The notes under the pieces were generated by a model, which saw only the letters and a program-made list of their open reading frames with translations, did no database searches and was not told the origin of the DNA. A stretch of 64,000 bases of DNA. Source: Membranipora membranacea. Its lineage: Eukaryota > Bryozoa > Gymnolaemata > Cheilostomatida > Membraniporidae. The position numbers were made by a program, and so were the translations under genes. Where the stretch lies: the NCBI GenBank assembly GCA_914767715.1, contig OU612067.1, positions 34,756,162 to 34,820,161 on the forward strand, in the 5' to 3' direction. Positions within the stretch are counted from its first letter, which is position 1. Every line of letters starts with the position of its first letter. Shown in pieces: positions 22,301-33,929 of this stretch.

Positions 22301-25300
22301 CATCAGTCAGTAACTTAACTATAGCCTCAGCTCCCTCACCCTTCATACTGACTGCGTAGTGTAGGGCTGTACGCCCCATCTACAATATGTTAATGTAAGT
22401 TATAAGTATAAGCATTGATCAGTGTGTGGACATCAACCAGTGACATTTCAATATTTATCGGAGTTGTGTGTTTGTCAAATATTCCCAAATAGTCTGAAGT
22501 GCCCAGGGAGTCAAAGAATAGCACCCTAAGAGGCTATGGGATGCTGCGATAGTAATGTACGTTCAGAGAGAATACATAACCTAATACTCTCAGACTTACA
22601 TTATACTGTATATAAGACTTACATTATCCTGTATGTTAGACTTACATTATCCTGTATATAAGACTTACGTTATCTTGTATATAAGACTTACGTTATCTTG
22701 TATATAAGACTTACGTTATCTTGTATATAAGACTTACATTATCCTGTATATTAGACTTACATTATCCTGTATATTAGACTTACATTATCCTGTATATTAG
22801 ACTTACATTATCCTGTATGTTAGACTTACATTATCCTGTATATTAGACTTACATTATCCTGTATGTTAGACTTACGTTATCCTGTATGTTAGACTTACGT
22901 TATCTTGTATATAAGACTTACATTATCCTGTATATTAGACTTACATTATCCTGTATGTTAGACTTACGCTATCTTGTATATTAGACTTACGTTATCTTGT
23001 ATATAAGACTTACATTATCCTGTATATTAGACTGACATTATCCTGTATATTAGACTTACATTATCCTGTATATTAGACTTACATTATCCTGTATGTTAGA
23101 CTTACGTTATCCTGTATGTTAGACTTACGTTATCTTGTATATAAGACTTACATTATACTGTATATTAGACTTACATTATCCTGTATATTAGACTTACATT
23201 ATCCTGTATGTTAGACTTACGTTATCCTGTATGTTAGACTTACGTTATCTTGTATATAAGACTTACATTATCCTGTATATTAGACTGACATTATCCTGTA
23301 TATTAGACTTACATTATCCTGTATATTAGACTTACATTATCCTGTATGTTAGACTTACGTTATCCTGTATGTTAGACTTACGTTATCTTGTATATAAGAC
23401 TTACATTATACTGTATATTAGACTTACATTATCCTGTATATTAGACTTACATTATCCTGTATGTTAGACTTACGCTATCTTGTATATTAGACTTACGTTA
23501 TCTTGTATATAAGACTTACATTATCCTGTATATAAGACTTACATTATCCTGTATATTAGACTTACATTATCCTGTATATAAGACTTACGTTATCTTGTAT
23601 ATTAGACTTACGTTATCTTGTATATAAGACTTACATTATCCTGTATAAGACACTTACATTATCCTGTATGTTAGCGAGTTGAGGGTACAGTTTTAGTATC
23701 TTCTCAACTGTGACTGTATCACAGTGTACTGTAGAGATATGTAAGGCTGGTAATCCAGCTAAGTCAGGTACAGTCAACTCCTCAAGCTGTAATGTCTCTA
23801 TATTAAGGTTCTTATCTCCAGATCGTATCGCCTGTCAAGTAATAAATACGGTAAACAACTCAAGACTATAATAGATATAATCATCCAACATTAGTCCTTG
23901 ACTGCCTCAACTTTCAGATGAGCTGATCCCGAGTTTCATGATATGTGGTGCTTCCCAGCTGTAGTGAACTTTCAGTGTGTTCGGAACTAATATTTTTACC
24001 ACAAAGACAAGGACAGGGATTCGTCTGTTTATGTTTATAGATATGACAACTCCGAATCTATTGTAACAATCTCATACAATCCCTTCAAACACCTAAAGCT
24101 GCTATGTCATACAATACAGTTACTGACTGAGCTTTGATTATCTCATATCATATATCATATCGCATGTGTTATTTATTCAAACACGGGACAGGCAACCTTA
24201 CATACTTTACTGTTGATTATTTAGATTGCCATTTGCTGAATCCTGAGTGATGAATAATAAGAACATGCTAGTCCTTTACTAGATGTGGAACTCAAGCCCT
24301 GATAAGATTTTAAAGAGCTTAGACTGAGTTCTTACCTGATGAAGCGGTATAATTTTGAGGGTATCTGATCTATCAGCAGATAGTAAAGCCTCTATAACAG
24401 TTTTATCTGCTCTTGCAGACTCAGCGATTCTCTTTAAGTGTAAAACTTTACCAGACATAGAGGCTCTCTGTGTCAGGTCAGCTGCTGTCAAATATATATA
24501 TATATATATATATATACTTACAGTGTTTATTCTTATCAGGACTAACTTCATTCATCTATAATTTATATATTACCATACAGGCAAACGCATAGATATTCCA
24601 ATTATACACAACATCTAAAATACACTTACATAATAATATATTAAAAATTAAAAAAATTTAAATTGGTGAAGATATTTTTGCTTGTTCATAAAGATCTCCA
24701 CTAAATGCACATCACCGAAAATCTGAGGTGTGATTTGCCCTAAACAAGTGATCCAGATTCAGTTACATTTTATACCCGAAATATTCTGTATCTTCTGATA
24801 TCAGCAAGTGATTTAATTGTATACTCACACTGTTTGAGACTGAGAAGGTAGGATTTGAGATATTTATTAGACCAGCTCACAGGTAAATTTTCTATCATAC
24901 AGTCCAGTCCGGACTGCCCGTTACCGTCTCGTACAAACATATCACATCTCTCCAGTAAGATCTGCCAAACATCGGGCAGGTCCACCCCTCTCACTATAAA
25001 CAGTCAACTACAAGTTCAGCCAAAAACTGATAATGGATCACTCAGAAGATCCTACCGTCTAGTATTATCGCCAAAGAAGTAGAGTCTTAAAAGTATAATA
25101 TTTAGGAGGCTAGCCGTTCTATTATTTGGTATATAAATGTGTGGAAGGCTCACAGTTTAGAGCTGCGACGTGGACGAGTGTCCGGCCTGCAGAACTTCTC
25201 AGTGAGAAATCTACAGTAGCAGATCCTAGTGCAGAGCTGATAGCCTCTGTATCCTTACTCTCTGCTGCCAGAGAGTGGTATAAAGCAGACTCCTCAAACT

Positions 25301-25310
25301 TAGCCATCAT
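16340..25310 (-). CDS. Ankyrin-repeat protein with central DPY30 motif
   Basis: Fifteen exons in consistent phase encode ~894 residues. Exons (5' to 3'): 25310-25154, 24993-24829, 24484-24336, 23831-23658, 22379-22176, 21672-21472, 20811-20699, 20162-20002, 19793-19573, 19145-18970, 18739-18583, 18268-18136, 17869-17718, 17129-16926, 16657-16340. The start is MMAKFEESALYH. Ankyrin-type units (SAGRTLVHVAAL, GRTALHYAVS, SKLTALHKAI, SGLTPLHLAAV) fill residues ~35-390. A DPY30-type motif at ~470-512 (YIADVLGSPLTAALAEV...RPWDPIEFLAQWLYK) is followed by a highly charged coiled coil (~515-575), then more ankyrin units (QGRTQLHHL, GATSLHLAVL, NRTALHYAHG) and an Ala/Glu/Pro-rich tail. DPY30 motifs are dimerisation helices found in COMPASS and in ciliary radial-spoke proteins. 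The architecture, and the DYDC1-like sequence around the motif, suggests an axonemal scaffold; that is inference. I do not recognise a named orthologue. Confidence 0.85.
17237..17313. repeat. (AAT)n microsatellite in intron
   Basis: Imperfect AAT/ACAAT trinucleotide repeats lie in the intron between exons 13 and 14 of the ankyrin-DPY30 gene. Confidence 0.8.
21806..21935. repeat. 43-bp minisatellite, three copies
   Basis: The unit TGTACTGTCAGGATAACTTC followed by TATACTTTACATGTAGGGTG is repeated about three times, nearly identically, in intron 5 of the ankyrin-DPY30 gene. Unlike the other arrays in this gene, I see no match to a neighbouring exon border. Confidence 0.85.
22593..23657 (-). repeat. 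23-bp minisatellite of iterated splice donors, ~45 copies
   Basis: On the gene's strand the unit is CTAATATACAGGATAATGTA plus AGT. It matches, with one difference, the last 17 bases of exon 4 (CTAACATACAGGATAAT) plus the true donor GTAAGT at 23657-23652. About 45 units fill most of the 1.28 kb intron 4. Common variants are GTTAG for ATTAG and CTTG for CCTG. Each unit holds a full 5' splice consensus, and most also hold TACAG six bases upstream, so a GATAAT micro-exon could be read from any unit. The array is therefore a direct expansion of the exon 4 border. Confidence 0.9.
24488..24513. repeat. (TA)n microsatellite next to acceptor
   Basis: About 12 TA dinucleotides lie immediately upstream of the acceptor of exon 3 of the ankyrin-DPY30 gene. 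They replace the usual pyrimidine tract, leaving only TTTGACAG before the exon. Confidence 0.85.
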
Positions 25311-26639
25311 AACAGCTATCGGATCTCAGTCTGAAATAGTATAATACAGCATGATTGAGAACGGATATTTCGGAGAAATTTACGATCAAGAATTTTGTCA
25401 CATAAAAAGTTTATTCTTGCAAAGTAAAAGTACATATCAACATTCAACAGGTGCTCCAAAACATTCAACAGGTGCTCCAAAACATTCAACAGGTGCTCCA
25501 AAACATTCAACAGGTGCTCCAAAACAGGTGCTCCAAAACAAAACAATCTGAAGGCTAGGAGCTCTCCTAGGTGCCGTTGTGTATCACATGAGGAAAGATA
25601 AATCTCAAAAATAGGCATGTGATAAAAATCGTAAATACGATAAATGAAAGTTACAAACCTTAAATTTATCCTATTGTATTCGGGCAATTAATTATTAATG
25701 ACTATTAACTATTAGAGCGTGGAGCTTGTGCTTTAATTACAACTGCCTAATCCTCACAGGTGCTTCTACACTGCTTAGCAACTACAGAATTAGAGAGAAA
25801 GTGATTGGTTCACTGAACAACCTTGACTGCAGCCATAGAGATGCAATGCTAAGTCTACAGAGAATGCCAATCTCACTGCAAGTACCACACACTGGTCAAT
25901 GAAAAGGACAAAAACGAAACAAAAGAACAAACAACAAACAAAGATTAGGGAGCTATGACCGGAGATTGATAGCTGAGTATGTAAATATGAGCTAACAGTA
26001 AAACAGCAGACCTGGGAAATAACACAGAGCACAATGTAAACAAGTCAGATTACATACGGGAGGTTCATTGACTTGTAGAGTTATATGATGTATACAACAT
26101 CTTAACAGAGAAACATAGCTGATGCGATGTGTAATAAACACAAATGGTGAACAACAGTAGAGCCAATAAATGCGTCATTAGGAAATGATGAATATGTTTT
26201 ATATATTTGAGTATTTTAATAAGTGAATCAAAAATAAGATAAGACACAAAATCTTCCCCTATGACAAAAGTAAGAGTTGTCTAATACGCAAATCTGAGCA
26301 GACTACTCCTGTTACAATACACACTTTCAAAATTTTCAAATGTTTAGTAGCAGACTATGCGAACTCAGAGACCCCCTCCCCATACCCTCCATACCCATCC
26401 CCATTGTGACATAGCACTTGACCCCCTAATAAAATATAAGAGCTGCTCACATTTCATATAATATTTGGCTGCAGAGAAATTTACCCATAAGAGAATTATT
26501 TGATTTACAACATACACGTAACATCATGTAACATACGTACATAGGCACTAGAATAATAGTGACGTTGTGTCACTGTATCACAAGGCATAATAACACAATA
26601 CTGTAATCGTACTAAAAGGTACATTGAGCAGTTAGTCAT
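25311..26639. other. Intergenic, 21-bp tandem repeat, no gene seen
   Basis: This is the promoter side of the ankyrin-DPY30 gene and the 3' side of the next minus-strand gene. A 21-base unit, CATTCAACAGGTGCTCCAAA plus A, is repeated four times plus a partial copy at 25441-25540. The open frames across it come from the repeat. No TATA box or clear promoter element was found. Confidence 0.5.
25441..25540. repeat. 21-bp tandem repeat, four copies
   Basis: Four perfect copies of CATTCAACAGGTGCTCCAAA plus A, then a truncated copy. It lies about 130 bases upstream of the ankyrin-DPY30 start codon. Confidence 0.9.
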
Positions 26640-29366
26640 CTAATAATGATCATCAAAGTTCATATTGCCGTGTCGGTTATGTTGATAATTAAGTCCACAG
26701 TATTTATCCTTGAGTAGAGGTCCGTATACAGAGTACACAGGTCTCCTGTGGTTAGCTCCTGTCATAGCGTTACTATGGGGGTAGAGATGGTCATTACCGT
26801 ATATATTATATGTACCCTGCAGACCAAACTGTCCTCTGCCTCTCTTAGCCTCAGTAACAGGCCTCCCTCCTCTGTGGTATAAGTCTGTAGGGTGGGGCTT
26901 AGGATAGTCCACTCTAAACGATGGATCTGTCGCAAATTTACCTGTAATAATAAGAACATGGCTTGATGATAGCAATACCACTAGAATCATCCATAGTATA
27001 TATAATCACAGAGTAAGGATATATCCTTACTCTGTGATATAATATTAATTATAATTGTAATGTTGATAATATCTCAGTATATATACACTACATAATTTAA
27101 ATCGATGTATAGCAAATTCTTTCTTAATAGAAATCAGCCCTACTAAAAACCACACTGTAGATTATTTCTGCTTGATTTTAGCGATCTAGCCCAATCAATG
27201 AATATGTAATTTCTGTATGACTGAACTTTACAAAGTTACCACAGTAAATCATACTTGCTGGATCAGCTTTTTGAAGGATTGTATGCCTGCCGTTTAGTTA
27301 TTGCATCATTCTTATTTTGGCAGAAAAGTCTGGATATTATATTTATAGATAGAAGATATTATATTTATAGATAGAAGATATTATATTTATAGATAGAAGA
27401 TATTATATTTATAGATAGAAGATATTATATTTATAGATAGAAGATATTATATTTATAGATAGAAGATATTATATTTATAGATAGAAGATATTATATTTAT
27501 AGATAGAAGATGGCTTTTTGCCCAATTAAAAGTAATGATCAGGGTGTTCTGTCAAGTCAAAATTGTAGATTATCTCGAATATGATAATGAGATTAACATA
27601 TCAGAGTGAGATAGAAGCTCACTCAGATAGCGAGAAGATAAGAGGATGGATGTATGATAAGTTAATCACATGATTGGATGATCACAGTGAGTGACTCACT
27701 GAGTGACTAGCTGACTGTTTGATCTTTGAGCTATCATAAATCCAATCTAAAGATAAGAGCGATAATCACTCCTTACTTTATCAGCTCAGAGATTTAATGC
27801 TTTGAAGTTTTAACTCTGGCTGATATGACGCCTGATACTCGGGTAATAGATCATGGTTCCCAGTCACACAGGTACAGGGTACACACTTTTGTTATTATGG
27901 CACACCTAACATTATGATTTAATCTCAGGTAAAACGAGCCCCGGGAGTATAAAAATTTTCACTGTGGGGTCTCCTTGGATAAAATCTTTTGCGATGGTAG
28001 ATGTCTCAACAATAAGGATTTGGTGAATGACTGATTTTTTGTTTCCAATGCAGTGTAAAATGGTCGCTTTTGATAAAAGTCCTGAAATAATTACTATGAC
28101 CAGAATAAAAAAATAGAAAAACTGTATATATAGGTTATAAATAGAATTAAAATCACCTTGGTATGTGAATTTTCAGGCTCATAAAAGAGGCTACAGTTGG
28201 TTTTAACCATAAACATATAAAAACATATAAATACATAAATAAGTATTTATATGTTTATGGTTTTAACAATTATATATGCATAATGGAGCTTTCCCAAAAT
28301 TAGCTACTTGGTTTGTTTTGCTTACCGAATTTTGAGTGGTCATATTGCAATTTCCAGAAAGAATGGATGCATATTTTTTATGCAATTCAGAGTTGTAGAG
28401 ATTAACATAGCTGTATTATTTGTTTATTTATAAGCTACCCACCGGTCATGGGTTCAGCCTCGAAGGGCCATTGTGTCTGTCTCTGAGGTCCGTACCTCTC
28501 TTTCATATCTCCTCGAGTAAAGTTAGGATGTTCAGAGTGATGTTTACTCCACCATGTCTGATACTGTGATGTCACTGGTCGGTACTGCTCGTATTCTCTC
28601 ATATGTAAACTCAGCCTAATAACCATAAAAGAGAGATAAACTCAGCCTAACATACTTAACAGACACGAGACAACCACTAGCAGAACTAATTATGTCTGTA
28701 ATGAACTCGCCACTAGAAAATACCCTGTCCACACTGAGATACTTATTTGTCTATTGGTATTTTTTTGTATCATCGTAACATTTTCATAGTCGGTACAAGT
28801 AAAGTGGTTGGGTGATGCCTGAGTAAGAAACATGGAGCATGCAGTGCTGCATTTAATGGATTATTTTTTATGTACTGAGAGCGGGAAGGGTAGTGAAGGA
28901 ATATCCTAAAAAGGAAAAATCAGTTAGACTGATATGATATAAAATAGCAAAAACTGAAGAGATTATATCAATTTTCATTCTTGCAAGGTAACAAATGTTT
29001 TTTTGTGTGTAGTTTTTGGGAGTTTACAGGTAACAGGGTCCCCCATATAAAACAGTGCACTTGAAAGTAGCATGTTAAGATGACCATAAATGAACCATTC
29101 CAAAGTGAGAGTTTAGTCATGAATAGACGCAGTTTTGATATCATCACTGAGGTGTGTTTAGTGTCACATTACTACAAACAAGTCTGTAAGATCATGTGTA
29201 AGTTAGTAACCCATAATAAACAAGCTGCAGTACATGTGCACTGTTCTCCTAGTACTCACTTAGGTCCCTGAGGTACAAACATGTGAGGAGCAGCCAGAGT
29301 TCTCACATAGTTAGGGGGGAGATCTGTCCATCTCTTCAGTGGGGCTGGGTCTAAAGAAGCACTCAT
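26640..29366 (-). CDS. Small Tyr/His/Pro-rich protein, complete, unrecognised
   Basis: Three exons give 193 residues: 29366-29260, 28615-28443 and 26941-26640, with phases 2 and 1 matching at the joins. It begins MSASLDPAPLKRWTDLPPNY, continues through EYEQYRPVTSQYQTWWSKHH and PQRQTQWPFEAEPMTGKF, and ends NRHGNMNFDDHY then stop. There is no signal peptide, membrane segment or known catalytic motif. The basic, aromatic- and proline-rich composition with repeated short Y/W/P motifs resembles small ciliary microtubule-associated proteins, which would fit the neighbouring DPY30 gene, but that is only a compositional impression. Phase agreement and protein-like composition in all three exons make it a real gene with good likelihood. 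Confidence 0.72.
27005..27038. repeat. Perfect 34-bp palindrome
   Basis: ATCACAGAGTAAGGATA is followed directly by its exact complement. It lies just upstream (minus sense) of exon 3 of the 193-residue protein gene. An almost identical palindrome, one base shorter, occurs at 31132-31160. Confidence 0.9.
27334..27510. repeat. 22-bp minisatellite, eight copies
   Basis: The unit TATTATATTTATAGATAGAA plus GA is repeated eight times with no visible change, within intron 2 of the 193-residue protein gene. Confidence 0.92.
28205..28262. repeat. AT-rich hairpin
   Basis: The 17-base arms AACCATAAACATATAAA (28205-28221) and its complement (28246-28262) flank 24 bases. They lie in intron 2 of the 193-residue protein gene. 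Confidence 0.75.
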
Positions 29367-32300
29367 CTTATCTCTTCTTAATGTGACACCACTACCTAAT
29401 ACTACCAGCTATCCCTTCTACTGGTATCAGCTGTATAAGTGTAACTTAGCAACAAGGTCAAGGTTACCATTAAACCACTACAGTATGCTACAGGTGGGAG
29501 AAGATAAGTCCTCATATCACTCAATGAATGAACTTGGTAGATTTATAGGATATCCAAGGAGTTGGAGTCAACTGCCACAAAAAATCACACGAATCATACA
29601 TCAGTGAAACAAACAAACAAACAAACAAACAAACATTGCAGGATTCCAAATAATAAATTTCAACTCTCTATAGTAAAATCACAGAATATTAAATTACTAA
29701 TAATCTGTTGTAAAACCATTACAAATTATTTAACAGTGAGGGAATTTAAAGTCTCGTCAGGGCAGGTTAGAGACTTATAAGGATACCATATACACAGAGA
29801 GAAAGAATGCTAAATCTCTCTGTCAGAGAGTACCATCACAGGGCAGGTGACAGGCTTATCAAATTATGTAGTAACGATAATGGAATTAAATACACATAGG
29901 TTTTAATTTTGGAGTAATTTCTAGTTTAGGAATCTAGACTGGATTTGTGGCCTTGATGATACCAGACTTTGTGAGACAGCCAGGCTGGTGCATTGCAGAC
30001 ACGGACTAGAAACCAGACGATCACTACAATCACCCCCTCTCCCTACCCCAGGGCTGATATAAATATGAGCCACAAGTAACCCTACCTATTAATAGATTAT
30101 GTGTTTAATCCTTCGATCCTCAAACTGCCATTATATTATTTTGATTTCTGAACCAAAGACTTTAACATGGTAACAATGAGCGTCCCATGTTCTGCTTTTG
30201 CAGACAGCTTTCACAATTCAGTCTGATAAATTTACAACAGTGGATATTACAAGATTATACATTTAATCTTTGTATTCTTTGAACTGCAATTGTATTTCAA
30301 TTTCGGGGCCAAACTCTTTACACAGAAAGATTAAAAGTCTGGAGAGGTTTGAGTCGTGCAGCCTCAGTGCAGCCTCCTCCGTATACAAACAATGTCTCTA
30401 ATTAGAAGATTATGTGCTTAATCTCCTCATCGTTAGTTCATTCATTAAACTTCAATATGCAGTCACAAGTGTGACAACACCTTGCACCGACTACTGTTGA
30501 TGTGATGTATCGAGTTGGTCTGTTTGATATATCCAGGCCAGGCAAAGCTAGAAGATCTCTCGACACATGCACTCAAAATCAGCTAAACAAACAGTAAGCT
30601 ATACACGTGGTGGACAAACTGCCCAGTAACATCCCACTCTGCTGACAGTCGGCTGCTGACTAAGCTCTCGGTGTCACAGACAAACAGACAGCCACTCATT
30701 CTCAGATGTTCCAAATATCTACCAGTGTCTGCCCTACAAATTTTCGAAACTTTCTGTGGTTCCTCTCAACTGTATGATGTTAGTCATATTAAAATAAACA
30801 CAAAGAGCAAAAATAGTAGAGCAAAAATAGATAAATATAGGCCATCCAAGCGTAGAACAACCAAAAGACAAAATACCTTTTCATTGAATTTTACATGCGA
30901 TTTTTTAACTAATGCAGCTCAGACTCCTTTTATTTTTATTTTTTCCATGTATGTGCCGTACATTCGATGCTATCAACCTATCACAGGATGGATATTAGAA
31001 TTTAGGTAATAAACAAACTTCAAACTTCAAATTTCAGTTTTTTACTGTATAAATATTTTTCTTCTAATCAAGATTGTTGAATGGAAAAGAAGGTGACAGC
31101 TATAAGGCTATAAGGCTACAAGGCTAGATACCACAGAGTAAGGATATATCCTACTCTGTGTAGATACCCTGCTGCAAATCTAACAATAACCATCCATATG
31201 ACTAATCATAATTAACAAAAAGGCTGCTGTGAACATCAGATATGTGTCAGCAGATACCATAGACAAAAGATGACTTTGTCATCATATTAACCAAGCTACC
31301 TGGATATATCGGGTCTGTGTCATATTTCTTTGTGACAAAATGACATTGTGCTGTTTTAATCGATCGAGATTAGCTGCCCATTAGCTGGCTGTCTTTTGTA
31401 AGATAAATATTATTGTGAGCTATCAGCAAATGATCAACAAGTGCCCTTTGTATAAGTCTGAAAATCAACAAGTGCTTCAAACTAAGTTTTTGTGTTCTCT
31501 GCAGACGAAGGCATCATTATACTAAGCAGATGTTTTTCCTCTCTGTGTTTTTGCTGACATTATTTCAATTAATCAGAATTTGAAGAATGAAACCCAGCAA
31601 AAATCAATAAATCCGTTGGCTGCATAGTTTCCATGATTACTGAGTTCAAGGAGTACTCCTTACTGAGTTATTACTCCAAGAGAGTAATCGGAGTTTTATA
31701 TTTGTCCTTATTTTAACAACAAAGAGAGGCAGGTGAAATAGGGCAACAAGTGTGTTATACTTGGGTTATACTAGTAGGGTTATTATAATGTAATAGGCTT
31801 ATAGAGGAGAGGAAAGATTGGCTTGAGCAATTTTGACAATTTGTGGTCAGAAAATTCATTAGACGATTTATGAGAAAATTTTGATTTGTTAGACCAGTCG
31901 CAAAGATTATAAATAGTGGCAAGACTGCAAAACTGAATTTGAGCTGTAAAAGAAAAGTGCATTTCAAAGTTTTTACCACATTTGAAGGGAAACATGTCAC
32001 AACTTTTGAGGAGACTTCAGAATTTGAGTGATCCTATAACAGGACAGAGATTTAGATAATTATAGTGCAGCTCACGCAGTGAGACACACTCTCTAACTAA
32101 TCCGACAAATTACAAACTTCAGTGTTTAGTGTTAGGCGCACCATAAGGGACCACCAATACTCTACTATCATATAATAACATAGGCAGGACCCCCCACAGA
32201 CCAGATGGTCATTTCTCTGTTCTAGCTGTGGAGGGTCCCTAATGACTATCTAAACATTGTACTAAACATTGTACTAAACACATAATAGCTCATTAGTGTA

Positions 32301-33735
32301 GCTTTAGTAGAGGTGTCACAAACGGCCCAGTTCTGGATCTGGATGTATTATTGTGGAAAAACAGAAAAGACAAAATAAAATACTGCAATAAACCAAACTG
32401 CACAAAGTTTGTTCAAACAGCTCCACCGTGGCTACAGAATAGGCTAATGAAGCAAAGGATATAATATCAACACACTTCGTAAACAGTCTATGTTAGGACA
32501 ATGTGGTATTAAATTCTTTGTATATTGATATAATTTAGCAGAGATTTTAAATGTAAAACAAAGCATCACTCAGAGCGAGCCATCAATGTTTTCGTTCACC
32601 CATTATCTACCATTATCTACCCTGGTAAAACTCTGAAGGTATATCCAGGTCTCATATAGAGAAACAAAAGGATGATAAATATTGACTGATAATATAGACA
32701 GGATTATTACATATTTTGACAGCTTTAGGACCATTGTTAGGACAGACCTAGCATGTTATTGTTTGAGGGTTTCCCATCACGTGATAAATAAACCAGAGGC
32801 TGAGTTATAAAATATAACCTCATCATAACCTCACTAACATCATAAAACACCAGCTAGGTCCCATAAATCCGGACACATCTACAGTAAACTAAAGCTCTGA
32901 AGGCTTTGAGTTATATCTACCTGTAGCTCTATGTATGACCTAGACCAGGTATGGAGATAGCTGGATCAATCATAAGGTTCTACACATCTCTTATTTAAAG
33001 ATTGTCACTTCTGAGTTTTCATCATTATTTTGTGCCACTAACACAATGACTGAGAATAGCTGACAGTATAGATAAGCAGTACCGTTTTATACTGGTACAG
33101 GCTAAATTCCACTGATCACAATGGTTAATTCCCTAACAACTAGATACTTATATGTGATGTGATTTGACAATAATTCTAAAACTTCACATTCTAAGTATTA
33201 TTATTTGTATTATACAATGATTTTCATGTAGTGGAATTTTTGGGAGCAATATTTACATTAGGCTTTTATTCTGGTTGGACTTTTCCCCATAAATATCTCT
33301 AAAGGTCAGCCAGATCATGCAGGCCGCATTTCTGTATAAAAATAAAAAAACATAGATTTTGCTTAGATAAATAATAAATCTCTATAATAAATCAGTGGGC
33401 CTATAATAGATCACATTAAGGTGAAGTGTGCCACTAATAGTCATCCTATCTACCTCTATTCTCTACTCTCTATCTGATAAGAGAATTAAACTCAATTCTC
33501 TAACTATCCTTTCATAATAATCTCTAATCTTTTGATCAGTTTGGAATGACACGATGAAGAGGTTAGGATAATTAAAGCGCACACTTTCCTATTAGATAAT
33601 TGGATCTTCATGCACATCATGTCATGAAGTTTACATTATGTGTCTGAGTTTGAGTGATGTTGACATGCTGGCAGAAAAAAACTCCTTCATTTCAAACACC
33701 TTGTCAACATCGTCAGCTTTATGACACCTGAGCAT
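29367..33735. other. Intergenic, no gene seen
   Basis: No exon could be supported. It includes an AAAC tetranucleotide run (29609-29633), a second copy of the ACAGAGTAAGGATATATCC palindrome at 31132-31160, and long AT-rich stretches. The 112-codon open frame at 30671-31009 has low-complexity, non-protein-like composition. Confidence 0.45.
31132..31160. repeat. Imperfect palindrome, copy of 27.0 kb element
   Basis: CACAGAGTAAGGATATATCC followed by TACTCTGTG, identical to the 27005-27038 palindrome except for one missing base. It is flanked by a short direct repeat, TAGATACC, on both sides, which could be a target duplication. Confidence 0.75.
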
Positions 33736-33740
33736 CTCAT

Positions 33741-33850
33741 CCAATCAGAAGGCTGAATGACAACAACAAACTCACTCAGTCACATGTCAACTGTAAGCTG
33801 ATTATCCAATCACCAATGGCTTCATTTGGTCACATGACTATTGTATATAA
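33741..33850 (+). promoter_or_regulatory. CCAAT/TATA promoter
   Basis: CCAATCA at 33741, CCAAT at 33806 and again at 33813 precede TATATAA at 33844-33850. TATA to the chosen start codon is 80 bases, which allows a ~50-base leader. Paired CCAAT boxes with a TATA box near an intronless gene resemble promoters of cell-cycle genes such as histones. Confidence 0.6.
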
Positions 33851-33929
33851 ACACAAGCTCATGTCATTGCATATTCATAACAAAATTGACATTCAAACAG
33901 AAAACACACCACAACAATTATATCTCATC

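Noticed and set aside
22593-23657. CRISPR-like array (short regular repeats)
   Set aside because: There are no variable spacers; units are contiguous copies of an exon border in a eukaryotic intron.
25316-25687. 123-codon minus-strand frame with a repeated LEHLLNV block
   Set aside because: It is created by the 21-bp tandem repeat and has no splice or homology support.
30671-31009. 112-codon plus-strand ORF
   Set aside because: Composition is low-complexity and there is no promoter, splice or family evidence.
33816-33929. Upstream ATG extending the 146-residue protein by 38 residues
   Set aside because: It lies upstream of the TATA box and would not be in the transcript.
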